Source: Photobacterium indicum (GTDB lineage Bacteria > Pseudomonadota > Gammaproteobacteria > Enterobacterales > Vibrionaceae). Taken from it: a stretch of DNA of 64,000 nt. The position numbers were made by a program, and so were the translations under genes. This document shows positions 44,545 to 53,191 of this stretch, piece after piece. The notes under the pieces are model-generated. The model made no database searches. It had not been told where the DNA came from and worked only from the letters and a program-made list of their open reading frames with translations. Numbering within the stretch: the stretch's first letter is position 1; each line of letters starts with the position of its first letter. The stretch is taken from the NCBI RefSeq assembly GCF_003026215.1, contig NZ_PYOC01000016.1, positions 1 through 64,000 on the forward strand, written 5' to 3'.

Positions 44545-46392
44545 ATGTCTTCCAGCAGTACCGCGGTTTGTGAGCCAACGCCCTTAGCGCCAAGTGAGAA
44601 AATCTTACAGGATGTGTTTGGCTATCAATCTTTCCGTATTGGTCAGCAGGAAGTGATAGAAGCCGTTGTAGAAGGTCAAGATTGCTTAGTCATCATGCCA
44701 ACGGGGGGCGGTAAATCGTTGTGTTACCAGATTCCCGCATTAATCATGCCCGGTATTACCTTGGTTATCTCACCGCTTATCTCATTAATGAAAGATCAAG
44801 TCGATCAGTTGAATGCCAATGGGGTGGCAGCGGCGTATATCAACTCAACCATGTCGCGTGAAGAAGTGATGGAGACTTTCTTGGCAATGCGAGAGGGGGA
44901 TTTGAAGTTAGTCTACGTATCGCCTGAACGGGTATTGATGCGTGATTTTATCGAGCGATTGTATGAAACCCCGTTAAGCATGGTAGCCGTTGATGAAGCG
45001 CACTGTGTTTCTCAATGGGGGCATGATTTCCGCCCTGAATATGCCGCATTAGGTACCTTGAAACAACACTTTGAAAACTTGCCGATCATGGCATTGACGG
45101 CAACTGCTGATGATACCACCCGTAACGATATTACCAGTCGTCTTGGTCTTACAAATCCTCATGATTATCTCGGTAGTTTTGATCGTCCTAATATTCGTTA
45201 TACCTTACTTGAAAAGCACAAACCGATGACACAGCTCACCCGTTACTTAACGGGGGTACGTGGTCAATGTGGGATCGTGTATTGCAATAGTCGTAAACGC
45301 GTCGAGCAAATAGCAGGAAAATTGCGTGATAGTGGGGTACGAGCAGCTGCGTATCACGCAGGGCTCGATCATGATGAACGAGGGCGAGTACAAGAAAGCT
45401 TTCAACGTGATGATATTCATATTGTGGTTGCCACCGTGGCCTTTGGCATGGGGATCAATAAACCTAACGTCCGCTTTGTCGTGCACTACGATATTCCGCG
45501 CAATATCGAGTCGTATTATCAAGAAACCGGGCGGGCAGGGCGGGATGGATTACCTGCAGAAGCGGTTATGTTTTATGACCCATCAGACTTAGCTTGGTTA
45601 CGTCGCTGCCTTGATGAAAAAGAAGACGGAGCACAAAAGCAAGTTGAGAGTCATAAGTTAAATGCAATGGGGGCATTTGCCGAAGCGCAAACATGCCGCC
45701 GTCAGGTATTGCTGAATTACTTTGGTGAATACCGTGAAGAACCGTGCGGTAACTGTGACATTTGTTTAGACCCACCTAAGCGATTTAATGCGATTGAAGT
45801 GGCACAGAAAGCTCTGTCGTGTGTATACCGTGTTAATCAAAGCTTTGGTGTGGGTTACGTGGTGGAAGTGCTGCGTGGCATGCAAAATCAGCGGATACGC
45901 GAACATGGGCATGACAAGCTCACAACGTATGGGATTGGACGTGAACATAGCCATGAATATTGGGTCAGTATTTTACGCCAGCTGATCCATCGCGGATTTT
46001 TAACTCAAAATATTTTGCGTAGCTCAACCCTACAGTTAACCGAAAAAGCGCGCTCAGTATTACGTGCTGAAATTGAACTAGAGCTAGCGGTTCCTCGACT
46101 TGATGTGGCAGCCCGCAGTGCGAAAAGCGATAAAATGGCCAATCGTCACTATGACAAGAAGCTGTTTGCTAAATTACGTAAGTTACGTAAAGCCATTGCC
46201 GATGAAGAAGATTTACCGCCATATGTGGTATTCAATGATGCAAGCTTAATGGAAATGGCTGAAATTCTACCGACATCTCAAGGTGAAATGTTAGCGATTA
46301 ATGGCGTTGGGCACCGTAAGCTAGAAAAATACGGCAGTGTTTTTTTAGGGGTGATTGAAGAGCATTTGATGGCAGGGGACAGTGACAGATAA
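44545..46392 (+). CDS. recQ: ATP-dependent DNA helicase RecQ
   Basis: RecQ unwinds DNA 3'-5' in the RecF recombination pathway. The 615-residue protein shows motif I MPTGGGKSLCYQIPA, motif II DEAHCVSQWGHDFRPEY, the motif VI segment YYQETGRAGRDG, the zinc-binding cysteines (CRRQVLLNYFGE, CGNCDIC), the winged helix, and the C-terminal HRDC domain (DASLMEMAEILPTSQGEMLAINGVGHRKLEKYG). An AGAGTAGG site precedes the ATG. Confidence 0.96.
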   Translation: MSSSSTAVCEPTPLAPSEKILQDVFGYQSFRIGQQEVIEAVVEGQDCLVIMPTGGGKSLCYQIPALIMPGITLVISPLISLMKDQVDQLNANGVAAAYINSTMSREEVMETFLAMREGDLKLVYVSPERVLMRDFIERLYETPLSMVAVDEAHCVSQWGHDFRPEYAALGTLKQHFENLPIMALTATADDTTRNDITSRLGLTNPHDYLGSFDRPNIRYTLLEKHKPMTQLTRYLTGVRGQCGIVYCNSRKRVEQIAGKLRDSGVRAAAYHAGLDHDERGRVQESFQRDDIHIVVATVAFGMGINKPNVRFVVHYDIPRNIESYYQETGRAGRDGLPAEAVMFYDPSDLAWLRRCLDEKEDGAQKQVESHKLNAMGAFAEAQTCRRQVLLNYFGEYREEPCGNCDICLDPPKRFNAIEVAQKALSCVYRVNQSFGVGYVVEVLRGMQNQRIREHGHDKLTTYGIGREHSHEYWVSILRQLIHRGFLTQNILRSSTLQLTEKARSVLRAEIELELAVPRLDVAARSAKSDKMANRHYDKKLFAKLRKLRKAIADEEDLPPYVVFNDASLMEMAEILPTSQGEMLAINGVGHRKLEKYGSVFLGVIEEHLMAGDSDR

Positions 46393-46420
46393 AAAAATAC
46401 CGGACTATCCGAGTCCGGTA
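46391..46420 (-). terminator. Terminator-like hairpin facing the minus strand
   Basis: The stem TACCGGACT / AGTCCGGTA with a 5-base loop is followed by TTTTTT on the minus strand only. No minus-strand gene precedes it, so either it only stabilises the recQ 3' end or it ends an unannotated antisense transcript. Confidence 0.5.
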
Positions 46421-46701
46421 AAATGCGTTCAAAAAACATAAATAGTTTATGTATTGTTCGCTACAAAACAGCTTGCGTATTTGGTGAGAATATAGATTTT
46501 CACCTGTTGCCAGTTCACTGAAAATCGACGGGACGCGTTCTTCAGCAGTGTTAGGCAACAAGGCTATAAAACCATGGATTTACATTGGTAGCTATAGCCT
46601 GCTTATGGTTTGATACGCAAAGACACAGTTGGTTACAGGAAACTTACTCTCTGCGTATATATATACCCAAGTCACCTCAAAATGAAGTTAAAGGAATAAT
46701 T
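46421..46701. other. Intergenic region between recQ and the DUF3630-like gene
   Basis: No protein gene seen. It contains an AT-rich TATATATATA tract at about 46656-46667 and the inverted pair ATACGCA / TGCGTAT near 46613 and 46653. It could hold a promoter for the following gene, or a minus-strand RNA ending at 46391. Confidence 0.4.
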
Positions 46702-47037
46702 ATGACGGATTCAACGCCCTTATCAGAGCCCCTCTTTACGGTACGTGAGCTAGATTTAGCCCATGGTCACCTTTTACTTTCTGGTCCTGATTTCGATTTT
46801 GATTCTTTCTCTGAGATTGCAGAACAGCTACTGGTATGCATTGATGCACGAGTGATCGAGAAAGAATTGAATGCGGATTTGCACGTGTGGATCATTGATT
46901 TTGAAGGCAGTCGTCTATTGTTAAAAGGCGAGCATTACGCCAGCGCACTGTGGATCGAAGCGTTGTCATCGGCAGATAATGATGCCCTAGCGTTTATAGC
47001 GACACTCTTACCGCGCCAATCAGGGCTGCTGTGCTAA
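46702..47037 (+). CDS. Small cytosolic protein, DUF3630-like
   Basis: A 111-residue acidic protein with no signal peptide or membrane segment. Conserved-looking features are WIIDFEGSRLLLKGEHYASALWIEAL and the short tail FIATLLPRQ. From memory it resembles the DUF3630 family, which is found after recQ in related bacteria. Function unknown. The start at 46702 has AAGGA at 46691-46695. The longer open frame upstream has no support. Confidence 0.65.
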   Translation: MTDSTPLSEPLFTVRELDLAHGHLLLSGPDFDFDSFSEIAEQLLVCIDARVIEKELNADLHVWIIDFEGSRLLLKGEHYASALWIEALSSADNDALAFIATLLPRQSGLLC

Positions 47038-47136
47038 TTGAGCGACTAAAATCGGTAAAGTAATACTGATAATACAGGCAAACGATTGCTTGATGTAATT
47101 CAACACAACGAGGGTAGGCAAGAATATTGGTTAATG

Positions 47137-47142
47137 TATAAT
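47137..47142 (+). promoter_or_regulatory. Possible -10 element of yhhQ
   Basis: A perfect TATAAT lies 90 bases upstream of the yhhQ ATG, with a poor -35 element. The leader between it and the start has no clear preQ1 riboswitch fold. Confidence 0.35.
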
Positions 47143-47231
47143 CGCCGCCTTCGGTCACTGCTGCATGGTATGAGAACCTGCTGACAGTGAAATTTTGGGT
47201 TCCCTCTCCCCCAATGACAAAAAGGTCTACT

Positions 47232-47939
47232 ATGACTATATCTCAGTTATCTTCAGTACCATCGTTTACCCTGCCACAACAACGTAAAGCCCTTTCCTTT
47301 CTGGTGTTATTTCACCTTGTGATCATTGCGTCGAGCAATTATCTGGTGCAGCTACCGTTTACTATTTTTGGCTTTCATACCACTTGGGGAGCGTTTACTT
47401 TTCCCTTTATTTTTCTTGCGACGGATCTGACTGTACGTATTTTTGGTGCCCCTATGGCGCGGAAAATTATCTTTCGGGTAATGGCACCCTCTTTGGCGGT
47501 TTCTTATGTGCTATCGGTGTTGTTCTATCAAGGTGAATATCAAGGGGTGGCACATCTAGGTGAATTTAATCTATTTGTTGCCCGTATCGCGATTGCGAGC
47601 TTTATGGCGTATTTGCTTGGGCAGATTTTGGATGTTTCTGTTTTTAATCGCTTGCGTCAAATGAAGCAATGGTGGATAGCGCCAACGTGTTCCACTATTT
47701 TCGGTAATGCATTAGATACATTGGCATTTTTTGCTATTGCATTTTATAACAGCCCAGATGCGTTTATGGCTGCTAACTGGACTGAAATCGCGCTGGTGGA
47801 TTACAGCTTTAAACTGATTATTAGCCTTGGGTTATTTGTACCCGTTTATGGTGTATTGCTGAATTATTTAATTAAGCGTCTAACAGCGGTTAATGTAACG
47901 GAGAGTGGGCTAGCGAATCAAAAGCTTAAAACACACTAA
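47232..47939 (+). CDS. yhhQ: 7-cyano-7-deazaguanine/queuosine-precursor transporter YhhQ
   Basis: YhhQ imports the queuosine precursors preQ0 and preQ1. The 235-residue protein has about six helices and the conserved blocks SSNYLVQLPFTIFGFHTTWGAFTFPFIFLATDLTVRIFG, FVARIAIASFMAYLLGQILDV, and NALDTLAFFAIAFY. The start at 47232 (MTISQLSS) has AAAGG seven bases upstream. The longer frame is rejected. A terminator follows. Confidence 0.94.
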   Translation: MTISQLSSVPSFTLPQQRKALSFLVLFHLVIIASSNYLVQLPFTIFGFHTTWGAFTFPFIFLATDLTVRIFGAPMARKIIFRVMAPSLAVSYVLSVLFYQGEYQGVAHLGEFNLFVARIAIASFMAYLLGQILDVSVFNRLRQMKQWWIAPTCSTIFGNALDTLAFFAIAFYNSPDAFMAANWTEIALVDYSFKLIISLGLFVPVYGVLLNYLIKRLTAVNVTESGLANQKLKTH

Positions 47940-47956
47940 CCGATAATATAGAATAT

Positions 47957-47984
47957 GAAAGCCGGCTTTGGGTCGGTTTTTTTA
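47957..47984 (+). terminator. Terminator of yhhQ
   Basis: The stem GCCGGC / GTCGG(T), including G-T pairs and a 5-base loop, is followed by seven T residues. Confidence 0.75.
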
Positions 47985-48015
47985 TACCATTTTTCTGGGT
48001 AAGGGAATGAATTCA

Positions 48016-48465
48016 ATGCGAGTACGACAAGCCTCATTGGCAGAAGCCATAATAGTGTTGAATCAGATCAGTGAGTTTGACCATCCTGAAACAGAAGACA
48101 GTTTGATGCAGCGTCTTGCTGGGCATACAAGCTTAATACTGGTTGCCGAGCATGAAGACCGCTTGGTTGGAGTGAAGATTGGTTATCGTCTTTCAGATTC
48201 GACCTTCTATAGCTGGTTGGGTGGAGTTGCCCCTGCTGGTCGTCGAATGGGGATTGCTCAAGCCTTGTTAGATGCACAAGAAACATGGGCGATTGAGCAG
48301 GGTTATCAGGAAATTAAAGTTAAATCGCGAAATTGCTTTCCGTCTATGCTGATGTTACTTATGAAGAATGAGTACCTCATTGAAAATATTGAAAAAAAAG
48401 ACAGAGTTGCTGATTACCGAATCTATTTTTCAAAGTTACTGACTGAGAAAAAAGAGTCTAAATGA
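48016..48465 (+). CDS. GNAT-family N-acetyltransferase
   Basis: 149 residues with the GNAT fold: LILVAEHEDRLVGVKIGY (strand pair), then the acetyl-CoA-binding segment VAPAGRRMGIAQALLDA with the R-x-x-G-I/x-A loop, and IKVKSRNCFPSMLMLLMKN near the end. The substrate cannot be told from sequence. The start at 48016 has AAGGG nine bases upstream. An ATG at 48007 is also possible. The end of the gene overlaps a Fur box, so its 3' end adjoins the ryhB promoter. Confidence 0.82.
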   Translation: MRVRQASLAEAIIVLNQISEFDHPETEDSLMQRLAGHTSLILVAEHEDRLVGVKIGYRLSDSTFYSWLGGVAPAGRRMGIAQALLDAQETWAIEQGYQEIKVKSRNCFPSMLMLLMKNEYLIENIEKKDRVADYRIYFSKLLTEKKESK

Positions 48466-48477
48466 AAATAATTCTCA
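48463..48477. promoter_or_regulatory. Fur box 1 upstream of ryhB
   Basis: TGAAAAT-A-ATTCTCA matches the 7-1-7 Fur consensus TGATAATNATTATCA at 12 of 14 positions. It lies just upstream of the ryhB -35 element. Confidence 0.75.
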
Positions 48478-48485
48478 ATAAGTGC

Positions 48486-48513
48486 TTGCAACTCAAGTGA
48501 GAATGGTTATTAT
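48486..48513 (+). promoter_or_regulatory. ryhB promoter with overlapping Fur box 2
   Basis: TTGCAA (48486-48491), a 16-base spacer and TATTAT (48508-48513). Fur box 2, TGAGAATGGTTATTA (48498-48512), covers the spacer and the -10 element, so iron-loaded Fur should block transcription. Confidence 0.75.
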
Positions 48514-48518
48514 TAACA

Positions 48519-48719
48519 GGCACTCAGGTGAGAGGGGAAACAAATTACCTCTTAGTTGAAGGCACGACATTGCTCACATTGCTTCCAGTGTACTTCGGCG
48601 ACGGTTGAGTGTTTTTAGTGTAGGGCTAGAAACATGCAACACTTCTGCTGAGCGGCGACTACCTCCTGATTATCAGGTTTTCTTAATTTTAAGAGAAAAG
48701 GTAGCGTCGCTTTTTCTTT
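48519..48719 (+). ncRNA. ryhB: RyhB iron-stress small RNA, Vibrio-type long form
   Basis: RyhB base-pairs with mRNAs of iron-using proteins when iron is scarce. The core AAGGCACGACATTGCTCACA, followed by TTGCTTCCAGTGTA, at about 48559-48593 is nearly identical to the E. coli RyhB core. The predicted transcript of about 200 nt is more than twice the E. coli RNA, in line with the longer Vibrio version. It ends with a branched terminator: AGCGGCG-CTACCT pairs with AGGTAG-CGTCGCT around two inner hairpins, followed by TTTTTCTTTT. Two Fur boxes lie upstream. It is located near polA, as in Vibrio cholerae. Confidence 0.9.
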
Positions 48720-48726
48720 TCTAGCG

Positions 48727-49377
48727 TTATGCCAGCTGTACTAAGTGCTTCACCAGCTTATTGATCCCACTTGCAGCCTCAGAAATACTTCCCGCCAACA
48801 TGTAAGCCGGTGTTGTCAGTAGACGGCGTTTTTGATCCAATACAAAATCATCCACAGGGCAATCAATATGCTCACCACCCATCGCATTAAATGCTTTGGC
48901 GGTTTCAGGATCGGTCCCAATTGTACCTTTTGCCCCAGGCCCATAGATCGCGGGGATCATGGTTGGTGCGATACATAAATACGCCGCAGGCTTTTCTTCT
49001 TGGGCAAAAGCTTGGCAAACTTTTTTAACATCTGGGTTGATCTCGCATTCTGCCCCTTTGATAGCAAAATTAGACAGGTTTTTTGCCGCTCCAAAGCCGC
49101 CAGGGATCAATAGCGCATCATACTCAATGGGCTTTAGGTTCACGATGTCTTCAATGTTACCACGAGCAATACGGGCAGCTTCGATCAATACATTACGTGT
49201 TTCTGTTGTTTCTTCACCTGTTAGGTGATTAATCACATGGTATTGATCAATATTCGGGGCAAAACAATGCCAACTCGCCCCTTCTTGCTCGATTGCCAAC
49301 AAGGCTAAAACGGTTTCATGTATTTCAGCGCCATCAAATACGCCAGAGCCGCTTAAAATAACTGCAATTTTCTTCAT
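48727..49377 (-). CDS. elbB: Isoprenoid biosynthesis glyoxalase ElbB
   Basis: A DJ-1/PfpI superfamily protein with reported glyoxalase activity, linked to isoprenoid synthesis. The start at 49377 gives MKKIAVILSGSGVFDG (216 residues), with AGGAAG upstream. Conserved parts are DALLIPGGFGAAKNLSNFA and the nucleophilic-elbow cysteine in YLCIAPTMIP. GTIGTDPETA and CPVDDFVLD also match. The seven codons upstream are not part of the family. It is convergent with ryhB. Confidence 0.93.
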   Translation of the reverse strand: MKKIAVILSGSGVFDGAEIHETVLALLAIEQEGASWHCFAPNIDQYHVINHLTGEETTETRNVLIEAARIARGNIEDIVNLKPIEYDALLIPGGFGAAKNLSNFAIKGAECEINPDVKKVCQAFAQEEKPAAYLCIAPTMIPAIYGPGAKGTIGTDPETAKAFNAMGGEHIDCPVDDFVLDQKRRLLTTPAYMLAGSISEAASGINKLVKHLVQLA

Positions 49378-49450
49378 TTTGGCTTCCTTCCTAAACAAAA
49401 TAGACTGTTTTTACTTTAGCATATGGTTATTTTCGAGCGATCTGTTAACT

Positions 49451-49459
49451 TTTTCCACA
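49451..49459 (+). promoter_or_regulatory. DnaA-box-like site upstream of polA
   Basis: TTTTCCACA fits the relaxed DnaA consensus TTWTNCACA. It lies about 310 bases upstream of polA and in the same orientation as the stronger box downstream. Confidence 0.45.
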
Positions 49460-49592
49460 ATTAATGATCATTTTAAGATCTGGGATCGTTTTTTGCAGTT
49501 GAGGTTAACCTGTTGATTTCAATTGCTTTAGAAGTGTTGTTTTGATTGTTAAAAAAGATTAATCAGATTTGTAAAATTAGATACTAACAAAG

Positions 49593-49601
49593 TTATCCAC
49601 A
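49593..49601 (+). promoter_or_regulatory. Consensus DnaA box upstream of polA
   Basis: TTATCCACA is the strict DnaA box, 163 bases upstream of the polA ATG. DnaA is reported to stimulate polA in E. coli, so the site may be functional. The 386-base gap otherwise contains several GATC sites and no gene. Confidence 0.6.
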
Positions 49602-49763
49602 GATTATGGTGTGTAAGTGGAAAACATCAGTTAACACTTGTCGTCTCTCATGGCATTCTAGTGTCTTACACCACAGTTTTTGATTTTTCAGTGTTGAGCA
49701 TGCCAAAATCTGTGCGATGTGGCACTTTTTAATCTTTCATCCCCCGGATATAAGAATATCTCT

Positions 49764-52532
49764 ATGGCAACTATCCCAGAAAATCCACTCATCCTAATTG
49801 ATGGATCATCTTATCTTTACCGTGCTTATCATGCCGCGCCTAATTTCACTAACTCTGACGGTGAGCCGACGGGTGCAGTATATGGCGTGGTAAACATGCT
49901 ACGCAGTTTATTACGTCAATTTTCGACTGAACATATTGCAGTGATCTTCGATGCGAAAGGCAAAACATTCCGAGATGATATCTATCCGGAATATAAGGCA
50001 AATCGCCCACCGATGCCTGATGATCTTCGAGGTCAGATTGAACCATTGCATGCCGTGATCAAAGCTATGGGCTTACCGTTGATTGCGATTTCAGGTGTTG
50101 AAGCGGATGATGTGATCGGAACATTGGCAACGCAGGCATCAAAAGCGGGTATGCCAGTACTGATTAGTACTGGCGATAAAGATATGGCACAGCTGGTTGA
50201 TGAAAATGTCACGCTGATCAATACCATGACTGATGTGGTAATGGATCCTGCTGGGGTCGTGGAGAAGTTTGGGATCGGCCCTGAGTTGATTATCGACTAT
50301 CTTGCACTGATGGGAGATAAAGTTGATAACATTCCTGGAGTGCCAGGGGTCGGTGAAAAAACAGCAAAAGCATTGCTAACGGGTGTTGGTGGTCTTGATG
50401 CTATTTATGACAATTTAGACGCGATTCCTGCACTTGGTTTTCGTGGTTCTAAAACCATGCCTAAAAAGTTGGCCGATAACAAAGAAGCGGCTTATATGTC
50501 GTATGAGCTTGCAACCATCAAATTGGATGTAGAGCTAGACAGTGCACCGCATGAACTGTTGAAGACTGAACCTGATACTGATGAGCTAACCAGTCTATTT
50601 GGTAAACTACAGTTCCGTCGTTGGTTATCTGAAATGCTAGACGGTAGCGACGGTAAAATCGTGGCTGACGAGAAAGCGTCAGAGCCTACAGAAAAGAAAG
50701 TGGTCGCTCCAACTATTGATCGCAGCGGTTACGAAACTATTCTCGATGAAGCAAGCTTTAATGCGTGGTTAGCGACGCTAACTGCAGCAGATGTTGTCGC
50801 TTTTGATACAGAGACTGACGGCCTTGATTACATGACGGCTAATTTAGTTGGTGTATCATTTGCTGTCGAAGAAGGGAAAGCGGCTTACGTGCCCGTTGCG
50901 CATGATTATCTTGATGCGCCGGAACAGCTTGATCGTGATTGGGTACTTGCTCAGCTAAAACCGTTACTTGAAGATCCCGCTCAAAATAAAGTCGGTCAAA
51001 ACCTAAAATTTGATATGAGCATCTTGGCACGTTACGACATTAATATGCAGGGTATCAAATATGACACCATGCTTGAGTCATACGTGTTCAATAGTGTGGT
51101 TGGCCGCCATGATATGGATAGCCTAGCACTACGTTACCTAGAACATAAAAATATCAGTTTTGAAGAAGTTGCCGGTAAAGGTAAAAAGCAATTAACGTTT
51201 AATCAAATTGATTTAGATGTTGCTGGGCCTTATGCCGCTGAAGATGCTGATATTACGCTGCGCTTACATAATTTATTGAACGAAAAAGTTGAATCTGATG
51301 AGCAGCTAAAGTCTGTATTTGAAGATATTGAAATGCCGCTGGTACCCGTATTATCTCGTATTGAACGTACTGGTGTATTAATTGACAGCATGCTATTGAG
51401 TGCCCAATCGACAGAAATTGCTGCGCGCCTTGATGAATTAGAAACCAAAGCGTACGAGATTGCAGAACAAGAGTTTAACTTAAGTTCGCCGAAGCAGCTG
51501 CAAGCTATCTTGTTTGAAAAGATGGGTTTACCCATTTTGAAAAAGACCCCGTCAGGTGCGCCTTCGACTAATGAAGAAGTACTTCAAGAACTGGCGTTAG
51601 ATTACCCATTACCGAAGATACTTTTAGAATACCGTGGCTTAGCTAAGCTGAAATCCACCTATACTGATAAGTTACCTAAGATGGTGAATCCGTCGACTGG
51701 GCGAGTACATACTTCATACCATCAAGCGGTAACCGCAACGGGACGTTTATCTTCTAGCGATCCTAACTTACAGAATATTCCGGTCCGTAATGCTGAAGGG
51801 CGTCGTATTCGTCAGGCATTTATTGCCCCTACAGGCTATAAGATCCTTGCTGTCGATTACTCGCAAATCGAGTTACGAATTATGGCGCATTTATCGGGTG
51901 ATAAAGCGTTATTAGAAGCCTTTAAACAAGGCAAAGATATTCACGCAGCAACCGCAGCAGAAATCCTAGGCTTACCGATTGAATCAGTTACCACTGAACA
52001 ACGTCGTCGTGCTAAAGCGATTAACTTTGGTTTGATTTATGGCATGAGTGCGTTTGGTCTTGCTAAGCAATTGGATATGGGACGTAATGAAGCACAAGAC
52101 TATATGAATGTGTATTTTGAACGTTACCCTGGCGTGTTGGAATATATGGAAAGCACCCGAATTCATGCGAGTGAGCAAGGGTATGTTGAAACCTTGTTTG
52201 GACGACGTTTGTACTTACCTGATATTAAATCTCGTAATGGTATACGTCGTAAAGCAGCAGAACGTGCAGCAATCAATGCGCCGATGCAAGGAACCGCTGC
52301 TGATATTATCAAACGTGCGATGGTATTGGTTGATGAGTGGGTTGAACAACAAGAAACAGGGCGTGTTCGTCTATTAATGCAAGTACATGACGAACTTGTC
52401 TTTGAAGTACAAGAATCTGAGTTGGACGCTGTCTCTGCTGATGTACGTCGCTTAATGGAACTAGCGGCTGAATTAGATGTACCTCTGATTGCAGATACTG
52501 GGTCTGGTGACAACTGGGATGAGGCGCACTAG
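49764..52532 (+). CDS. polA: DNA polymerase I
   Basis: PolA fills gaps and removes Okazaki primers. All three domains are present in 922 residues: 5'-3' exonuclease/flap (LIDGSSYLYRAYHA to about 290, with GDKDMAQLV), 3'-5' proofreading (DTETDGLDY, NLKFDMSIL and YAAEDADITL hold the Asp/Glu metal ligands, so it should be active), and polymerase (DYSQIELR, RRAKAINFGLIYG, QVHDELVFEV). The start at 49764 (MATIPENPLILIDGSS) fits the family, while 15 in-frame codons upstream do not. Confidence 0.96.
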   Translation: MATIPENPLILIDGSSYLYRAYHAAPNFTNSDGEPTGAVYGVVNMLRSLLRQFSTEHIAVIFDAKGKTFRDDIYPEYKANRPPMPDDLRGQIEPLHAVIKAMGLPLIAISGVEADDVIGTLATQASKAGMPVLISTGDKDMAQLVDENVTLINTMTDVVMDPAGVVEKFGIGPELIIDYLALMGDKVDNIPGVPGVGEKTAKALLTGVGGLDAIYDNLDAIPALGFRGSKTMPKKLADNKEAAYMSYELATIKLDVELDSAPHELLKTEPDTDELTSLFGKLQFRRWLSEMLDGSDGKIVADEKASEPTEKKVVAPTIDRSGYETILDEASFNAWLATLTAADVVAFDTETDGLDYMTANLVGVSFAVEEGKAAYVPVAHDYLDAPEQLDRDWVLAQLKPLLEDPAQNKVGQNLKFDMSILARYDINMQGIKYDTMLESYVFNSVVGRHDMDSLALRYLEHKNISFEEVAGKGKKQLTFNQIDLDVAGPYAAEDADITLRLHNLLNEKVESDEQLKSVFEDIEMPLVPVLSRIERTGVLIDSMLLSAQSTEIAARLDELETKAYEIAEQEFNLSSPKQLQAILFEKMGLPILKKTPSGAPSTNEEVLQELALDYPLPKILLEYRGLAKLKSTYTDKLPKMVNPSTGRVHTSYHQAVTATGRLSSSDPNLQNIPVRNAEGRRIRQAFIAPTGYKILAVDYSQIELRIMAHLSGDKALLEAFKQGKDIHAATAAEILGLPIESVTTEQRRRAKAINFGLIYGMSAFGLAKQLDMGRNEAQDYMNVYFERYPGVLEYMESTRIHASEQGYVETLFGRRLYLPDIKSRNGIRRKAAERAAINAPMQGTAADIIKRAMVLVDEWVEQQETGRVRLLMQVHDELVFEVQESELDAVSADVRRLMELAAELDVPLIADTGSGDNWDEAH

Positions 52533-52569
52533 CGTTTTTAATCCCTTTTAATCATGATACAAAAATGAG

Positions 52570-52596
52570 AGTCAGCCTAGTGCTGGCTTTTTTTTT
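52570..52596 (+). terminator. Terminator of polA
   Basis: The stem AGTCAGC / GCTGGCT (one G-T pair) with a 5-base loop is followed by nine T residues. Confidence 0.85.
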
Positions 52597-52694
52597 AATG
52601 ATTAATTAATCGTAATTAAAAATCATTATTAAAATTTAGTTACCAGTTTATGAAAAAAAACTACAACTTTCACTTTTCTTATCTGCTCAATTGA

Positions 52695-52700
52695 TATACA
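52695..52700 (+). promoter_or_regulatory. -10 element of Spot 42
   Basis: TATACA ends nine bases before the expected Spot 42 start. No clear CRP site or strong -35 element was found beside it. Confidence 0.4.
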
Positions 52701-52709
52701 GTTAATGAC

Positions 52710-52812
52710 GTAGGGTACAGAGGTAAGATGTTCTATCTTTCAGACCTTTTGTTTCACGTTATTGGATTTGGCTGATTCAGCCGCCCTGGTCGATTGACCA
52801 GGGCGTTTTTTC
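52710..52812 (+). ncRNA. spf: Spot 42 small RNA
   Basis: Spot 42 represses genes for secondary carbon sources and is itself repressed by cAMP-CRP in E. coli. The sequence begins GTAGGGTACAGAGGTAAGAT and continues GTTCTATCTTTCAGACCTTTT, nearly identical to the E. coli RNA. It ends in the terminator CGCCCTGGTC / GACCAGGGCG followed by six T residues. The polA-spf-engB order is conserved. Together with cyaA and the CRP sites at 26.2 kb it belongs to the catabolite control set of the window. Confidence 0.95.
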
Positions 52813-53080
52813 TTCTAAGCTACTATAAACCCCATACCTTGTTTCTCATCTTTTTAAATATCCTCACATTACTATTCTGCTGGCTGTTGTTTCTTTTTCT
52901 GTATTTAGCATCTGTACTAAAAATAATCGAATGATTAAAAATGAGTTATTATTTGCTCTAATTGTTAAAATTGTTTTTTAAATTAATGCATTAGATGGGA
53001 AGAATAACAATGGTTTTTATTTCGACAAATTGTTACATATCTATTTTAGAGTAATTACTTTAAAAAAGATTTAGAGCAGG

Positions 53081-53191
53081 TATAATGAGCACAGCTTCTT
53101 GTTCATATTTGTTATTGTTTACGGGCGTTATGCCAATGAACTTGTACATTCATGAAATAACCATCCTTTTTATTGAGGATGGTTTTTTTTT
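53081..53191 (+). ncRNA. Candidate small RNA between spf and engB
   Basis: A perfect TATAAT (53081-53086) is followed, about 100 bases later, by a strong intrinsic terminator: AACCATCCT / AGGATGGTT with an 8-base loop and nine T residues (53159-53191). The transcript, from about 53093, would contain GTTCAT (53101-53106) paired with ATGAAC (53136-53141) around an inner GGC / GCC hairpin. No reading frame of note lies inside. The -35 element is weak (CTTTAA). I do not recognise it as a known family. Confidence 0.5.

Noticed and set aside
47143..47231. preQ1 riboswitch upstream of yhhQ
   Set aside because: The gene makes this attractive, but I could not draw the stem and A-rich pseudoknot tail of any preQ1 class. 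The possible GAGAACC pairing needs an insertion.
49378..49763. Chromosome origin (oriC) upstream of polA, because of DnaA boxes and several GATC sites
   Set aside because: Only one strict DnaA box and no 13-mer unwinding array. The neighbours are not mioC or gidA. A regulatory role for polA is more likely.
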